This document shows positions 18,540-27,877 of a stretch of 64,000 bases of DNA, one piece after another. The notes under the pieces were generated by a model. The model had not been told where the DNA came from. It ran no database searches and was given only the letters and a program-made list of their open reading frames with translations. The position numbers and the translations under genes were made by a program. Position 1 is the stretch's first letter; every line of letters begins with the position of its first letter. The DNA is from Bacteroidales bacterium (lineage in GTDB: Bacteria; Bacteroidota; Bacteroidia; Bacteroidales; TTA-H9): contig JAUSOY010000075.1 in NCBI GenBank assembly GCA_030656615.1, positions 1 through 64,000 on the forward strand, read 5' to 3'.

Positions 18540-19844
18540 TTAAAGCGCCATTTGTACTATTTTCTCATACAATCCTGACCAATCTTTCCATTGGCCGCTA
18601 TCATCAAAGGTGTCATTATGCATCAGGGTTACGAATGTTCCACCAGTGTCCTTTATTGATTGGATAATTTGACCGGCAACTTCCAGAATTTTTTTTTCAT
18701 TAAGTCCCATATAATCCTTAAGTGTCCCATCCATCATGCACAAAGGAACCAAAGTTAGCGTGGATTCTTCTTCCAAATCCAAATCATAAAACATAAAGGG
18801 AGTCGAAATTCCAGCTCTGAATCCATAATGGCCGGCAAAACCCAGGCTATAATCATGTGTAATATCCAGTTGCATCAGATTACGAAATGTCTGTGGAAAA
18901 TCGATTTTAAGAAAGTGCTGACGCGATAGTGTAACAGGCGTATGAAGCACATCGGATAATTGACGAACCTCTTTCTTTAAAATATTAAAATCAGCATTAG
19001 AAGCATACGATGGGTGAATCCCTACCGTGGCTTCATCGGCTAATTGATTAATTAAACGGACGAAACTCTGGTTATAAACCGGAATGTTTTTATCATAACT
19101 TCCATAACTCCCAAAGAGAATGAAAAATATGGGTGATAAATTATACTTCCGGTGGATATCAAGAATACTTTCAAACGTATAAAAAGGATCAGGTTTACGC
19201 CTTAGTAGAACATTCGTACGGTTTTTTAAACCCGAAAAATCGCGTTTTACAATAGATGATACATATCCACCCAATGTTCGTAGCATCCCCTTATGAAGAT
19301 ACGAGTATGCCTGATCAACATCTATGGTAGGCACATAACGATATACCGGCTTAACAAACTCTATTGCTGGCCAATATCCTTGCAATTTTTCGGCAATAAT
19401 ATTCGCCCATAAATTCACCACCGGTTTTGTTAAAAATCCTTTCTGAAAAGCAAGACTGTCCTCGGCACGGAAACGGCCATATGGATCCTTTCGAAAAGGC
19501 AGATATTCCTCATAACGGCTTACCATATAAAAAGCGGCAGCAAAAGGATCGAAGGGTAAAATTTGTCTGGAATGAAAAACTGGAAATAAATAAGGGACCT
19601 CTTGGTGATATCCTATTGCGGGCGATTGCCCTGAAATACCTTTTTGAAAAAGCAGTTCAACTGCAGAAAAATGAACAATTCCATCAATTTCCTCTCGGCC
19701 ATATGTAAATCTATAATCCTCAGCGGCTAAAAAATCGTCGCGATTATCCGTTATGCGATATTGTAAGCCCAGAAGATTGCCAAGAATAAGTCGAAAACTA
19801 TATTTTATCCGATTGGTAATCCTTGGGGTATAAACCACGATCAT
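18540..19844 (-). CDS. Polysaccharide deacetylase-like protein (DUF7033-type)
   Basis: This 434-residue protein has a Bacteroidota-specific N-terminal region of about 150 residues, then a polysaccharide-deacetylase-like fold. That fold includes TIDVDQAYSY near residue 168 (Asp pair of the metal site), TVGIHPSYAS near 275 (the His-x-x-Ser motif), SRQHFLKI near 305 and TLMHNDTF near 412 (a late His). Such enzymes remove N- or O-acetyl groups from amino-sugar polymers. No signal peptide is visible, so it may act on a cytoplasmic precursor. It heads the four-gene operon (deacetylase, DUF6427, rnhB, 957-residue protein) and is divergent from dnaX, with a TAACTTGC box about 27 nt upstream as a weak promoter candidate. 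Confidence 0.8.
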   Translation of the reverse strand: MIVVYTPRITNRIKYSFRLILGNLLGLQYRITDNRDDFLAAEDYRFTYGREEIDGIVHFSAVELLFQKGISGQSPAIGYHQEVPYLFPVFHSRQILPFDPFAAAFYMVSRYEEYLPFRKDPYGRFRAEDSLAFQKGFLTKPVVNLWANIIAEKLQGYWPAIEFVKPVYRYVPTIDVDQAYSYLHKGMLRTLGGYVSSIVKRDFSGLKNRTNVLLRRKPDPFYTFESILDIHRKYNLSPIFFILFGSYGSYDKNIPVYNQSFVRLINQLADEATVGIHPSYASNADFNILKKEVRQLSDVLHTPVTLSRQHFLKIDFPQTFRNLMQLDITHDYSLGFAGHYGFRAGISTPFMFYDLDLEEESTLTLVPLCMMDGTLKDYMGLNEKKILEVAGQIIQSIKDTGGTFVTLMHNDTFDDSGQWKDWSGLYEKIVQMAL

Positions 19845-19932
19845 AGAAGAAGGAATTGAATTAACCCGTGCAAGTTACAAAAAATGCTTCGCCCGATTAA
19901 AGCTAAAATCACCAGATGCGTGAAAACTTTTA

Positions 19933-19940
19933 TAATTTTG
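19933..19940 (+). promoter_or_regulatory. -7 box (TAATTTTG) of dnaX
   Basis: This exact TAnnTTTG match lies 24 nt before the ATG at 19965. It sits inside the longer reading frame that begins at 19884, which excludes that start. Confidence 0.5.
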
Positions 19941-19964
19941 AAGACGGATACCAATATAGGTTTT

Positions 19965-21728
19965 ATGGAAAATTTCATCGTTTCGGCCCGAAAATACCGC
20001 CCAAACACGTTTGATCGTGTTGTGGGTCAGGCAGCAATTACAACAACCCTAAAAAATGCCATCAAAAACAATCACCTGGCTCAGGCATTTTTGTTTACGG
20101 GTCCAAGAGGTGTAGGGAAAACCACCTGTGCCAGACTTCTGGCCAAAACAATTAACTGCAGCAACCCGACTTCGGTAGTTGAAGCATGTAATGAATGTGA
20201 ATCTTGCCAATCGTTTGATAACAATGCCAGCTATAATATTTATGAACTCGATGCCGCCTCAAACAACGGTGTTGACCATATTAAAAGCCTAATAGAACAA
20301 GTAAGGATACCGCCGCAAATCGGAAGATATAAAGTCTATATCATTGATGAGGTTCATATGCTTTCTTCTTCCGCCTTTAATGCGTTTTTAAAAACATTGG
20401 AGGAGCCGCCAGCATACGCTAAATTTATTCTTGCCACCACTGAAAAGCATAAAATCTTACCGACCATCCTTTCACGTTGTCAGATTTACGATTTTAAGCG
20501 AATCACGATAGATGATATTGTTAAACATTTAAAGTATGTAGCTGATACAGAAGAAGTAAGCGTTGATAACGATGCATTGCATATCATTGCGCAGAAAGCG
20601 GATGGCGCTCTTCGCGATTCATTATCCATTTTTGATCAACTGGTCAGTTTTGCGGGTAATACACTCACGTATCACAATGTCATAGAAAACCTTAATGTTC
20701 TGGACCACGATTATTATTTCAAAATTGTTGACTTAATTCTTAATGGTGATATCTCGAATAGTTTAATGGTTCTTAATGATATTATTGATAATGGATTTGA
20801 TGGCAACCATTTTATTACAGGATTGGGTTCTCATCTCCGCAATTTGTTAATGTGCCGCGATGCTAAAACAATTGTTCTGATAGAAACTTCCGATAACATC
20901 CGCCAGCTATACCTCACGCAGGCAGCCCATTGCGATTTGAATTTTCTCATTCGTGGACTCGATATTGTAAATTCTTGTGATATTTCCTACAAGAATTCAA
21001 ATAATAAGAGACTTCATATCGAATTAGCACTATTAAAAATGTGCAAGGCGCAAGATATTCAAAATCAGGCATCACCATCCAGCACAGAATTACCAAAGTC
21101 TACACCCAAAACCCCGGTAATTCAAAATCCGGTACCTCCAACAATAACTGTCCCGGTTCAAAAAAAGGAGGTTCCGGCACCGCCACCACCGGTAACCACC
21201 GCACCACCCATTCCTGCTCCTACCCAAACGACTATTATCTCAGAACCCGAATGCATTTCTTTTATTCCGAAAACAAACCTGGGAATAAAACAAGCAAGTA
21301 CAAGCAATTCTCAAACAACTAAAGACGATGAGTCTTCGGATGAAACAGAGATTTTGGCCCATTCCTTCAGTACTCTTGATTTCGAGAAGAAATGGGCCGA
21401 ATTTGCTGAATCTGTTCAAAATGATAACAAATTATTATACACCGCACTGACCAATTCTCCGCCCCAGATAGACAATAACTATACGATTCAACTGGACGTT
21501 ATCAATACGGTTATGGAATCTGAGGTTAACGAATACCGGGCTGATATACTACAGTATGTTCGTTCGGGTCTGAAAAATCATGGCATCAATCTCGAAATAG
21601 AAATTAAAAACAATGGGAATTCAGCCAATCGTCCATACAATCCGTCCGAAAAATGGTCTAAGATGATGGAAACAAACTCACTTGTTGCTGAGTTCCGAAC
21701 CCGCTTCGATTTAGAAATAGATTATTAA
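19965..21728 (+). CDS. dnaX: DNA polymerase III subunit gamma/tau
   Basis: This 587-residue clamp-loader ATPase has Walker A GPRGVGKTT (residues about 45-53), a zinc module with Cys near CSNP and CNECESC, Walker B VYIIDEVHML near 125, sensor ATTEKHKI and the arginine-finger SRC motif at about 168-176. Residues from about 365 to 460 are a Pro/Thr-rich linker, then a divergent tau-like C-terminal domain. It loads the sliding clamp and couples polymerase to helicase. I chose ATG 19965 because MENFIVSARKYRP is the family N-terminus. The frame shows no obvious frameshift signal for a short gamma form, but I did not model it. An intrinsic terminator follows directly. Confidence 0.97.
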   Translation: MENFIVSARKYRPNTFDRVVGQAAITTTLKNAIKNNHLAQAFLFTGPRGVGKTTCARLLAKTINCSNPTSVVEACNECESCQSFDNNASYNIYELDAASNNGVDHIKSLIEQVRIPPQIGRYKVYIIDEVHMLSSSAFNAFLKTLEEPPAYAKFILATTEKHKILPTILSRCQIYDFKRITIDDIVKHLKYVADTEEVSVDNDALHIIAQKADGALRDSLSIFDQLVSFAGNTLTYHNVIENLNVLDHDYYFKIVDLILNGDISNSLMVLNDIIDNGFDGNHFITGLGSHLRNLLMCRDAKTIVLIETSDNIRQLYLTQAAHCDLNFLIRGLDIVNSCDISYKNSNNKRLHIELALLKMCKAQDIQNQASPSSTELPKSTPKTPVIQNPVPPTITVPVQKKEVPAPPPPVTTAPPIPAPTQTTIISEPECISFIPKTNLGIKQASTSNSQTTKDDESSDETEILAHSFSTLDFEKKWAEFAESVQNDNKLLYTALTNSPPQIDNNYTIQLDVINTVMESEVNEYRADILQYVRSGLKNHGINLEIEIKNNGNSANRPYNPSEKWSKMMETNSLVAEFRTRFDLEIDY

Positions 21729-21747
21729 TAATGCTTAATCTTCTTAG

Positions 21748-21784
21748 AGAGCCCTGCAATAATAAGATTGCAGGGCTCTTTTTT
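21748..21784 (+). terminator. Intrinsic terminator of dnaX
   Basis: A perfect 13-bp stem (21748-21760 with 21767-21779) with a 6-nt loop is followed by a T run (21779-21784). It lies 20 nt after the dnaX stop. Confidence 0.9.
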
Positions 21785-21869
21785 AACCCATTTTAACCTT
21801 TTCTGGTAAGATTATTGCGAAAAATAAAGCCATATACTTTGTATATAGTGTTTTGGTTAGTAATAATGG

Positions 21870-21906
21870 TTGGCTGCTTCAGGAGAAGCGGCCAATTGTA
21901 TTTTTA
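21870..21906 (+). terminator. Second terminator-like hairpin upstream of the M28 gene
   Basis: An 11-bp stem with one G-U pair (21870-21880 with 21885-21895), a 4-nt loop, then TTGTATTTTT. It lies ahead of the M28 promoter and could end a short transcript or act as a backup dnaX terminator. Confidence 0.55.
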
Positions 21907-21925
21907 GAGCATTACTGATTTATCC

Positions 21926-21956
21926 TTGCATTTCCCGGCTCTGCAAGATATATTTG
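21926..21956 (+). promoter_or_regulatory. Promoter (TTG / TATATTTG) of the M28 peptidase gene
   Basis: TTG at 21926-21928, a 20-nt spacer and TATATTTG at 21949-21956. The ATG is at 21978, 21 nt beyond the -7 box. Confidence 0.6.
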
Positions 21957-21977
21957 CAAACTCCAAAAACAAAACCA

Positions 21978-23519
21978 ATGCAACCAAAACAAATCCTCCT
22001 GTCAATACTGTTTATCTTAAGCACAGTAATAGTATCCGCTCAAAGTCTTCGACTGTTCAGTAACGAACAGTATCAAAACTTCAATAGTGTACAAATGAAG
22101 TCATCTTTAATTTGTTATTCTGGCGAGGATTTTTCCATCCTCATAAGTGAAACACCAGTATGTATTGCAGAATTAGACAGCCAATGGGATACTCAAAAAG
22201 CCTATTTTCTAATAAGAACTTCAAGTAACTACATCAATTCAGAATGGATGGAATACTGCCGGGATCAATCCGAAATTCTTTATCACCAAGGTGCCGATGT
22301 AATAATAAAAATGGATCCGGTTCGGGTTGCAAATTTTAAACTTCCATATCAATCCACAAGAATAGCACTTCAACCACGGACATGGGAAATAAGCATGCCA
22401 TTGTTTCAGATTCTGGATTTTACCGTAGATACTTTCCCCGAAATTTTTAATTACGTGTCGGAAGTTGATACAAATAAAATTATGGATGCTATTCAGCATC
22501 TTCAGGATTATGGCACTCGATATTGTCTCGACACCAATGCTGTTCATGCGCAAAACTGGATTAAAGAAAAAATGGAAGGTCTTGGCTTAAGTGTAGAACT
22601 GCAGGATTTTCCACTTTGGTCACTGGATCCATCTGATAATGTAATAGCAAGCTATCCGGGAACTGTTTTACCTGATGAGTACGTAATTGTGGGTGCACAT
22701 TACGATTCATATGCTTCGGGCAACAATGCCCCGGGAGCAGACGACAATGCATCCGGAACCAGCGGAGTACTCGAAATAGCGAGAATCCTGAGTCAATATG
22801 ATTTTGAAAAAACACTGATTTTCTGTGCATTTTCGGCCGAAGAAATGGGTCTGGTTGGTAGTGACGCCTATGTTAATCGTTGCAAAAATCAGGGTATGAA
22901 TATCTTAGGATATTTCAATTTAGATATGATTGGTTACCGGGCTCCAGGAAATGGCTTGTTTACCGATATGATTTACCCATCAACAGCCACACCCCTTGCT
23001 AACTTTTATAAAGGCACCACAGCACTCTATGTTGAGGATTTCCCAACCAATACCGGTTTTTTGTCGGGAGGCGACAGCGACCACACCTCATTTAATAATT
23101 ATGGTTACCAGGGGATATTTCCATTTGAAGATGATCATGGTTACAGCCCATTTATTCATTCGGCCGCAGATACCATTGGAAAGAGTGTTAACAGCCCTGA
23201 GTTGGCTGTCAAATTTGTTCAGTCGTCTTTGGCGGCAGCAGCTTGTTTGGCTATCCCTGTTCAAAACGTTGGAATTGCTAATCAAAACACAAAAAAACTC
23301 GTTAAAATACTATCTAATCCTTCAGGGAAGAATATCCGATTCACATACACAGGGCCAAAGGCGATGTATTCAGTTTATTCAATAAATGGTCAGCTAATTT
23401 CTTCTGCCAGCCTTTCGGGTCCGGGAAATTACACAATAAACATAACCTACCCCGGAGTATATATACTGCAAACAAGGAGCGATAAGTCCTTCACAACTGA
23501 TAAAATTATTGTGCAATAG
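21978..23519 (+). CDS. Exported M28 family aminopeptidase with type IX secretion C-terminal domain
   Basis: This 513-residue protein has a signal peptide (residues 1-20, ending VSAQS) and an unassigned N-terminal region to about 180. A zinc peptidase domain of the M28 family follows: His241 in GAHYDS, Asp255 in GADDNASG, Glu288-Glu289 in SAEEMG, then NLDMIGY and a final His in DSDHTSF. The last 70 residues (from VKILSNPSGKNI to TDKIIVQ) are a T9SS type A sorting domain, so the enzyme should be secreted or held on the surface after sorting. It likely removes N-terminal residues from extracellular peptides. The ATG at 21978 fits both promoter and signal peptide. It converges with the YwqK-like gene, 17 nt apart. 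Confidence 0.92.
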   Translation: MQPKQILLSILFILSTVIVSAQSLRLFSNEQYQNFNSVQMKSSLICYSGEDFSILISETPVCIAELDSQWDTQKAYFLIRTSSNYINSEWMEYCRDQSEILYHQGADVIIKMDPVRVANFKLPYQSTRIALQPRTWEISMPLFQILDFTVDTFPEIFNYVSEVDTNKIMDAIQHLQDYGTRYCLDTNAVHAQNWIKEKMEGLGLSVELQDFPLWSLDPSDNVIASYPGTVLPDEYVIVGAHYDSYASGNNAPGADDNASGTSGVLEIARILSQYDFEKTLIFCAFSAEEMGLVGSDAYVNRCKNQGMNILGYFNLDMIGYRAPGNGLFTDMIYPSTATPLANFYKGTTALYVEDFPTNTGFLSGGDSDHTSFNNYGYQGIFPFEDDHGYSPFIHSAADTIGKSVNSPELAVKFVQSSLAAAACLAIPVQNVGIANQNTKKLVKILSNPSGKNIRFTYTGPKAMYSVYSINGQLISSASLSGPGNYTINITYPGVYILQTRSDKSFTTDKIIVQ

Positions 23520-23536
23520 TAAACTAAAACCGGTGA

Positions 23537-24103
23537 TTATTGTCTTACTTCAGCATGGAAATCGCTGAATTTCTTTTCGAGGAGTATGCCGTTATCGTAA
23601 AGAGCCGAATAGCGAAGTTCTCCATTCGGATAATACACATGCCAATCGCTGGTTTTCTTATCTTTTTCAAAAAGCCCCTGCATAATTAATGCTCCAAAAG
23701 CGTCATAGCGCTGCATTGTCCCTTGTTTCAATCCGCTTTGAAAGTGCATGTAATCTCTCTTTCTGCCATTACGATGAAATGTCAGCATATAACCATTAAG
23801 ACGGCCTTCATTAAAATTCACTACCGCCCTCAGTCTTCCGTTACTATAATAATCGAGGTACATGCCTGTATAAATCATTGAATTAGAACGCATAAACAAT
23901 CCAGTCTTTGGATCAAACTGAATACGCTCTTCTTTACGCATCATCCGTTCCAAAGTCAAATTCCGGATTGCGGCCATATTAACCATACGCTCTGCAACCT
24001 TATGGGGTTCGGGCTTTGACTCCTTAGAAATAAAAAATATCAAACTCACGGCCACCACTAATGCGGCCATAATTAGAGAAATACGAGTGAGATTTCCCAT
24101 CAT
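23537..24103 (-). CDS. YwqK/MORN-like repeat protein with N-terminal membrane anchor
   Basis: This 188-residue protein has an N-terminal hydrophobic segment (residues about 8-25), so it is membrane-anchored or exported. From residue about 78 it shows four tandem units of the YwqK/MORN-like pattern: YYSNGRLRAVVNFNEGRLNG, HRNGRKRDYMHFQSGLKQG, DAFGALIMQG, YYPNGELRYSALYDNG. These form beta-hairpin repeats found in many Bacteroidota envelope proteins and in some toxin-system components. I see no toxin domain and the partner is unknown. A -7 box lies 20 nt upstream. It is followed tail-to-tail by the M28 gene. Confidence 0.72.
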   Translation of the reverse strand: MMGNLTRISLIMAALVVAVSLIFFISKESKPEPHKVAERMVNMAAIRNLTLERMMRKEERIQFDPKTGLFMRSNSMIYTGMYLDYYSNGRLRAVVNFNEGRLNGYMLTFHRNGRKRDYMHFQSGLKQGTMQRYDAFGALIMQGLFEKDKKTSDWHVYYPNGELRYSALYDNGILLEKKFSDFHAEVRQ

Positions 24104-24122
24104 TTTTTACGAATTACTCATG

Positions 24123-24130
24123 CAAAGATA
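24123..24130 (-). promoter_or_regulatory. -7 box (TATCTTTG) of the YwqK-like gene
   Basis: This exact TAnnTTTG match on the minus strand is 20 nt upstream of the ATG. No clear -33 TTTG at normal spacing. Confidence 0.5.
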
Positions 24131-24170
24131 AACACTAAGCTGAACTAGTTATGTTTTATCCGATTATTTT

Positions 24171-24207
24171 CAAAAAGTAATAAGAGAGAAATAACTTCTC
24201 CCTTATT
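24171..24207 (-). terminator. Intrinsic terminator of the M16 gene
   Basis: A 10-bp stem with one G-U pair in the minus-strand RNA (24198-24207 with 24179-24188), followed on the minus strand by ACTTTTTG. It begins 14 nt after the M16 stop. Confidence 0.65.
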
Positions 24208-24220
24208 GCTGCCTGAAGTC

Positions 24221-27061
24221 TTATTCTTTAACCCGAATCATATTGGGGTTTTTCGCTGAATTGCCGATATCGTCCGGTAACAAAACAATCTTCATGGTAT
24301 TTTCACCTGTGAGATACTTCTTTGCAATTTCCTGAACTTTTACCCTAGATAATGATTTCAAAAGGGCATCATACTCGAGAATGCTTCCAAAACTCTCGCC
24401 TTCAAAGTATTTAGACGACATCATTTGTAACCAATATCTATTTTCTTTGAGACTTTCGGCGCGGGTCTTCAGTTTATTTTCCTTGAAATTTTGCAACTGT
24501 TTATCGTCAGGTCCATTATCACGGAGTTTTTCAATTTCTGCCAAAACAATACCACACAACTTATCAACATTTTCGGGATCGCAATCGAAACGGATATTTA
24601 ATTGGAATGTGCTTTCGGGATATTTATTCTGATTAGTCCAAACACCAGCGCCGTATGTTCCGCCTTCTTCTTCGCGTATCGTTTCAATATACCGATAACT
24701 CAGAATATCATTAATAGCAGCCAACGCGATGCGTTCTTCTGGTGTATACTGGTAATCGCCCCAAAGCGAAATATAAACCGTTGCTTTTGGATCCTTCATG
24801 TTCCGGATAACTTCTTTGGATACCTTTCCTGTAAGCGGTCTGATGCCAATGTTTTGCCAATTTTCAATTCTCTTTACCTGAGGCAAACTTGCGAGATATT
24901 TTTTTGCATAGGTCCGGAATTCTTTCATATCGATACTTCCGGTAAAAAAGAAGACAAAATTATTGGCGTCCATAAATCTTTCCTTGTAGATATTTTCCAT
25001 ATCCTTTAAATCAATTTCAGACAAACGACCAACGGACATTGGTTTACGGAAAGGGCTGTATCCTGACATTGAAACCAGAATAGTATCCTGAAGTGCGCTG
25101 GCTGGATTCAGACTATTATTCTCCAGAAAGCCCTTCATTCGGTTATTAAAACTCAAATATATACTAGAATCCAGGCGAGGTTCGGTAAAATAAACATGAA
25201 TCATCTGCATCATTGTTTCCAAATCGGAATTAGAACAATTTCCGCGGAAACCTTCTTGCAATTCACTGATAAATGGGCTCATACTTACGATTTTACCGCT
25301 CATGAATTTCTGAATCTGAACAGCATCATAACTACCCAATCCGCTTTCGTCGCAAATACTTGCAGCATACGTTGCTGACAAATTCCGCTCGGCCGGATAA
25401 AGTGAGTATCCCCCTGGACTATATGCCTGCATAAGAATTTCGTCATCCTTAAAATCAGTCGGTTTAATAAATATCTTAATACCATTAGACAAATTCCATT
25501 CGGTAATTCCTGTATTTCCATCTGTTTTTTCGCTAATCACCAAACCAGATTTTAAGGCTTTTTGAATTAACGGTTTGTCTGCAACATTATCAACGTACGC
25601 TTCTATTTTTTCCTGAGAAATTCCATCCACCAAGGCCAAAACCTCTGTTTCGGTCGGATATACCAAATCCTCCTTTTCAGGGCCCTGGATGGCAATTACA
25701 CGATTTTTTGAGGTGATAAAAGAAGCAGATAATTGATTGATTTCTTCGAGTGAAATATCAGGAACGAATGTTCTGGCCAGAACGCTTGCTTTTTCTGTTC
25801 CCGGAACCGGATCTCCATTCAAAAAATGACCGAAGTAATCCCATACATATTGATCCGAACGCTTTTTATTTCTTTCATTAAAGGCATTTTCAATATTCTT
25901 CAGGTAGGTATCTTTAGCTCGTGAGAGCTCGGTAGCTGTAAAACCAAACTTTTTAACTCGTTCATTTTCTATTAATAAGGCTTTCAATGATTTCATTGCT
26001 TCGCCGCCCTTGGTGATTGCGAAAGACACGTATGCATCCTTTGATTTTACAATCTGGGTATAAGCCGTGTACGCCATAACAAAAGGAGGATCAGCCGATT
26101 TGGTAAGTTCATCAAGTCGGGCGCGCATCATCTCATTAAACAATTCATGCTTAAGATTTTCGCGATAAAAACCCATATCTTTTATTTCTACCGGATTGTG
26201 CTTATAATAAACCTGGACCATCGAATACTGAGCTTCCTTATCCATTTCGATACTAACCAGCGTTTGATCGTGATCAGGTACCGGAGCGGTATGGCGCTCA
26301 CGTTCCTTTTCAGGATTACTGAGCGGAGCAAAAAGCTTTTCGATCTTTGCTTTAATTTCCAGAGGATCAAAATCACCAACAGCAATTATTGCCTGTAAAT
26401 CTGGGCGATACCAATCAGAGAAAAATCTTTTAATGACCGGGTAATCAAATTTATCGATGATGTTAATATCTCCAATAACATCGTGTTCAGCATACTTTGA
26501 ATTAAAGAGGATCTTTTTTGAAGCTTTTTTATTCATTCGCTCCATGGCACTCTTTCCGGTACGCCATTCTTCATGAATAACACCTCTTTCGTTATCAATT
26601 TCCTCATTTTCAAAAGAAATAGCTGAGGCCCAGTCATAAAGGACAAGTAAAGCAGTGTCGATATGCTGAGTTTGTTCCACCGGCACTTTCTGCAGCATAT
26701 AGGCCGTGACATCATGGCTTGTAAACGCATTTATTTCGGGGCCAAATTTCATTCCGATCGATTGCAGATACTGTATTATCTGATGCTTTTCAAAATGTTT
26801 GGTACCGTTAAATGCCATATGTTCAGTAAAGTGTGCCAAACCATTCTGATCGGCATCTTCAAGAATAGCTCCAGCGTTCACGACCAGATAAAATTCAGCC
26901 CTTTTTTCGGGCAATGGATTCGAACGAATATAATAGGTCAAACCATTTTCGAGTTTACCAGTTATTACCCCGGGATCAAAAGGAACGGGAGACTTCAAAT
27001 CCTGAGCCTGAATACTGCTTGTCAGAATCAGAAAAGAAATGAATGCAAAGATTTTTTTCAT
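24221..27061 (-). CDS. M16 family zinc protease, exported
   Basis: This 946-residue pitrilysin-type metalloprotease has a signal peptide (residues 1-19, ending SIQAQ). The inverted zinc motif H77-F-T-E80-H81 lies in GLAHFTEHMAFNGT, and the downstream ligand Glu is in NERGVIHEEW near 157-162. The two-lobed clamshell layout of M16 is complete: the second, inactive M16 half runs from about 520 to 940 and lacks HxxEH, as usual. It should degrade peptides in the periplasm. It is a single gene with its own promoter and terminator, between the YwqK-like gene and the divergent PAP2 gene. Confidence 0.95.
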   Translation of the reverse strand: MKKIFAFISFLILTSSIQAQDLKSPVPFDPGVITGKLENGLTYYIRSNPLPEKRAEFYLVVNAGAILEDADQNGLAHFTEHMAFNGTKHFEKHQIIQYLQSIGMKFGPEINAFTSHDVTAYMLQKVPVEQTQHIDTALLVLYDWASAISFENEEIDNERGVIHEEWRTGKSAMERMNKKASKKILFNSKYAEHDVIGDINIIDKFDYPVIKRFFSDWYRPDLQAIIAVGDFDPLEIKAKIEKLFAPLSNPEKERERHTAPVPDHDQTLVSIEMDKEAQYSMVQVYYKHNPVEIKDMGFYRENLKHELFNEMMRARLDELTKSADPPFVMAYTAYTQIVKSKDAYVSFAITKGGEAMKSLKALLIENERVKKFGFTATELSRAKDTYLKNIENAFNERNKKRSDQYVWDYFGHFLNGDPVPGTEKASVLARTFVPDISLEEINQLSASFITSKNRVIAIQGPEKEDLVYPTETEVLALVDGISQEKIEAYVDNVADKPLIQKALKSGLVISEKTDGNTGITEWNLSNGIKIFIKPTDFKDDEILMQAYSPGGYSLYPAERNLSATYAASICDESGLGSYDAVQIQKFMSGKIVSMSPFISELQEGFRGNCSNSDLETMMQMIHVYFTEPRLDSSIYLSFNNRMKGFLENNSLNPASALQDTILVSMSGYSPFRKPMSVGRLSEIDLKDMENIYKERFMDANNFVFFFTGSIDMKEFRTYAKKYLASLPQVKRIENWQNIGIRPLTGKVSKEVIRNMKDPKATVYISLWGDYQYTPEERIALAAINDILSYRYIETIREEEGGTYGAGVWTNQNKYPESTFQLNIRFDCDPENVDKLCGIVLAEIEKLRDNGPDDKQLQNFKENKLKTRAESLKENRYWLQMMSSKYFEGESFGSILEYDALLKSLSRVKVQEIAKKYLTGENTMKIVLLPDDIGNSAKNPNMIRVKE

Positions 27062-27139
27062 GGCAAAAAGTTTTTGAATTGTGTAATATTTTTATCTGAA
27101 TTGAAGTGTTGATTTTACAATGTCTTATAACAATAGCAA

Positions 27140-27171
27140 CAAATGTACAAATTATAGTGCCTTTTCAGCAA
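27140..27171 (-). promoter_or_regulatory. Promoter (TTG / TACATTTG) of the M16 gene
   Basis: On the minus strand a TTG (27169-27171) is followed by a 21-nt spacer and TACATTTG (27140-27147). The leader is about 70 nt. Confidence 0.5.
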
Positions 27172-27189
27172 TATAGCAAAATGCCATTT

Positions 27190-27831
27190 ATGAAGAAGCA
27201 TGAATTTGGAATTGTGTATTTTTGCCCCAGCGCTCCAGGAACAAAACAGATAATCCCATTGATATCCTACTCCTTGTGTAGTAATTGTATAAACGGAATT
27301 CAAGAATTTGATATCCGCTGGCTCAAGATCATTAACACCAACCGTGATACATCCTACGATGTGTTTTACAAAACTATTACGGATACGGCTCCCATCATCG
27401 CATTTGCCATTCCTGCTTTTTTCCTTCTTTGGTTCCTAATTTATAAAAACAGAATTCAATCGATCAATTGGTTGGGAGCATTACTAGCCATTAGTTTTGC
27501 AGCATTAATAGCAACTGTTCTGAAATTCCTTATTAATCGTCCACGTCCTTTCGAATCATACGATTTTATCGAAAAGCTTTCGGGTGGGGGAAATCCCTCC
27601 TTTCCTTCAGGACATACGACCGACGCTTTCGCGCTGGCAATGGTGCTCATCATGATAAGGCCCCGCTGGTATGTTGTTATTCCTGCCTTTGTATGGGCAA
27701 CACTTACCGCATATTCCCGAATGCATCTGGGCGTGCATTACCCATCCGATGTTATTGCGGGAGCTTTGTTGGGAATAATCACCGCAGGTGGCTGCCTGTT
27801 GTTTTACCGCCGGATATTCAGCCAAAAATAA
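27190..27831 (+). CDS. PAP2 family phosphatase
   Basis: This is a polytopic membrane phosphatase of the PAP2 superfamily (lipid phosphatase, undecaprenyl-diphosphatase or phosphatidate type). The three catalytic blocks are complete: KFLINRPRP, PSFPSGHTTDAF and SRMHLGVHYPSDV. Five to six helices surround them. The N-terminus is uncertain. An ATG lies at 27190, and another in frame at 27106 gives an unlikely polar extension. A TATTTTTG -7 box at 27217-27224 suggests a leaderless or TTG start near 27259, just before the family-like EFDIRWLKIIN. It converges on the transhydrogenase operon across a shared hairpin. Confidence 0.85.
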   Translation: MKKHEFGIVYFCPSAPGTKQIIPLISYSLCSNCINGIQEFDIRWLKIINTNRDTSYDVFYKTITDTAPIIAFAIPAFFLLWFLIYKNRIQSINWLGALLAISFAALIATVLKFLINRPRPFESYDFIEKLSGGGNPSFPSGHTTDAFALAMVLIMIRPRWYVVIPAFVWATLTAYSRMHLGVHYPSDVIAGALLGIITAGGCLLFYRRIFSQK

Positions 27832-27861
27832 ATGCAGGGGAAAGAAATCCTCCCCCTGCAT
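27832..27861. terminator. Shared hairpin between PAP2 and the transhydrogenase operon
   Basis: A perfect 9-bp stem (27832-27840 with 27853-27861) with a 12-nt loop lies between two converging stop codons, 1 nt from one and 17 nt from the other. There are A/T-rich but not long T runs on either side, so it is a plausible bidirectional terminator. Confidence 0.6.
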
Positions 27862-27877
27862 CCTTCACATAAAAATA

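Noticed and set aside
19884-19964. N-terminal extension of dnaX
   Set aside because: The -7 box lies inside it, and the family N-terminus begins at 19965.
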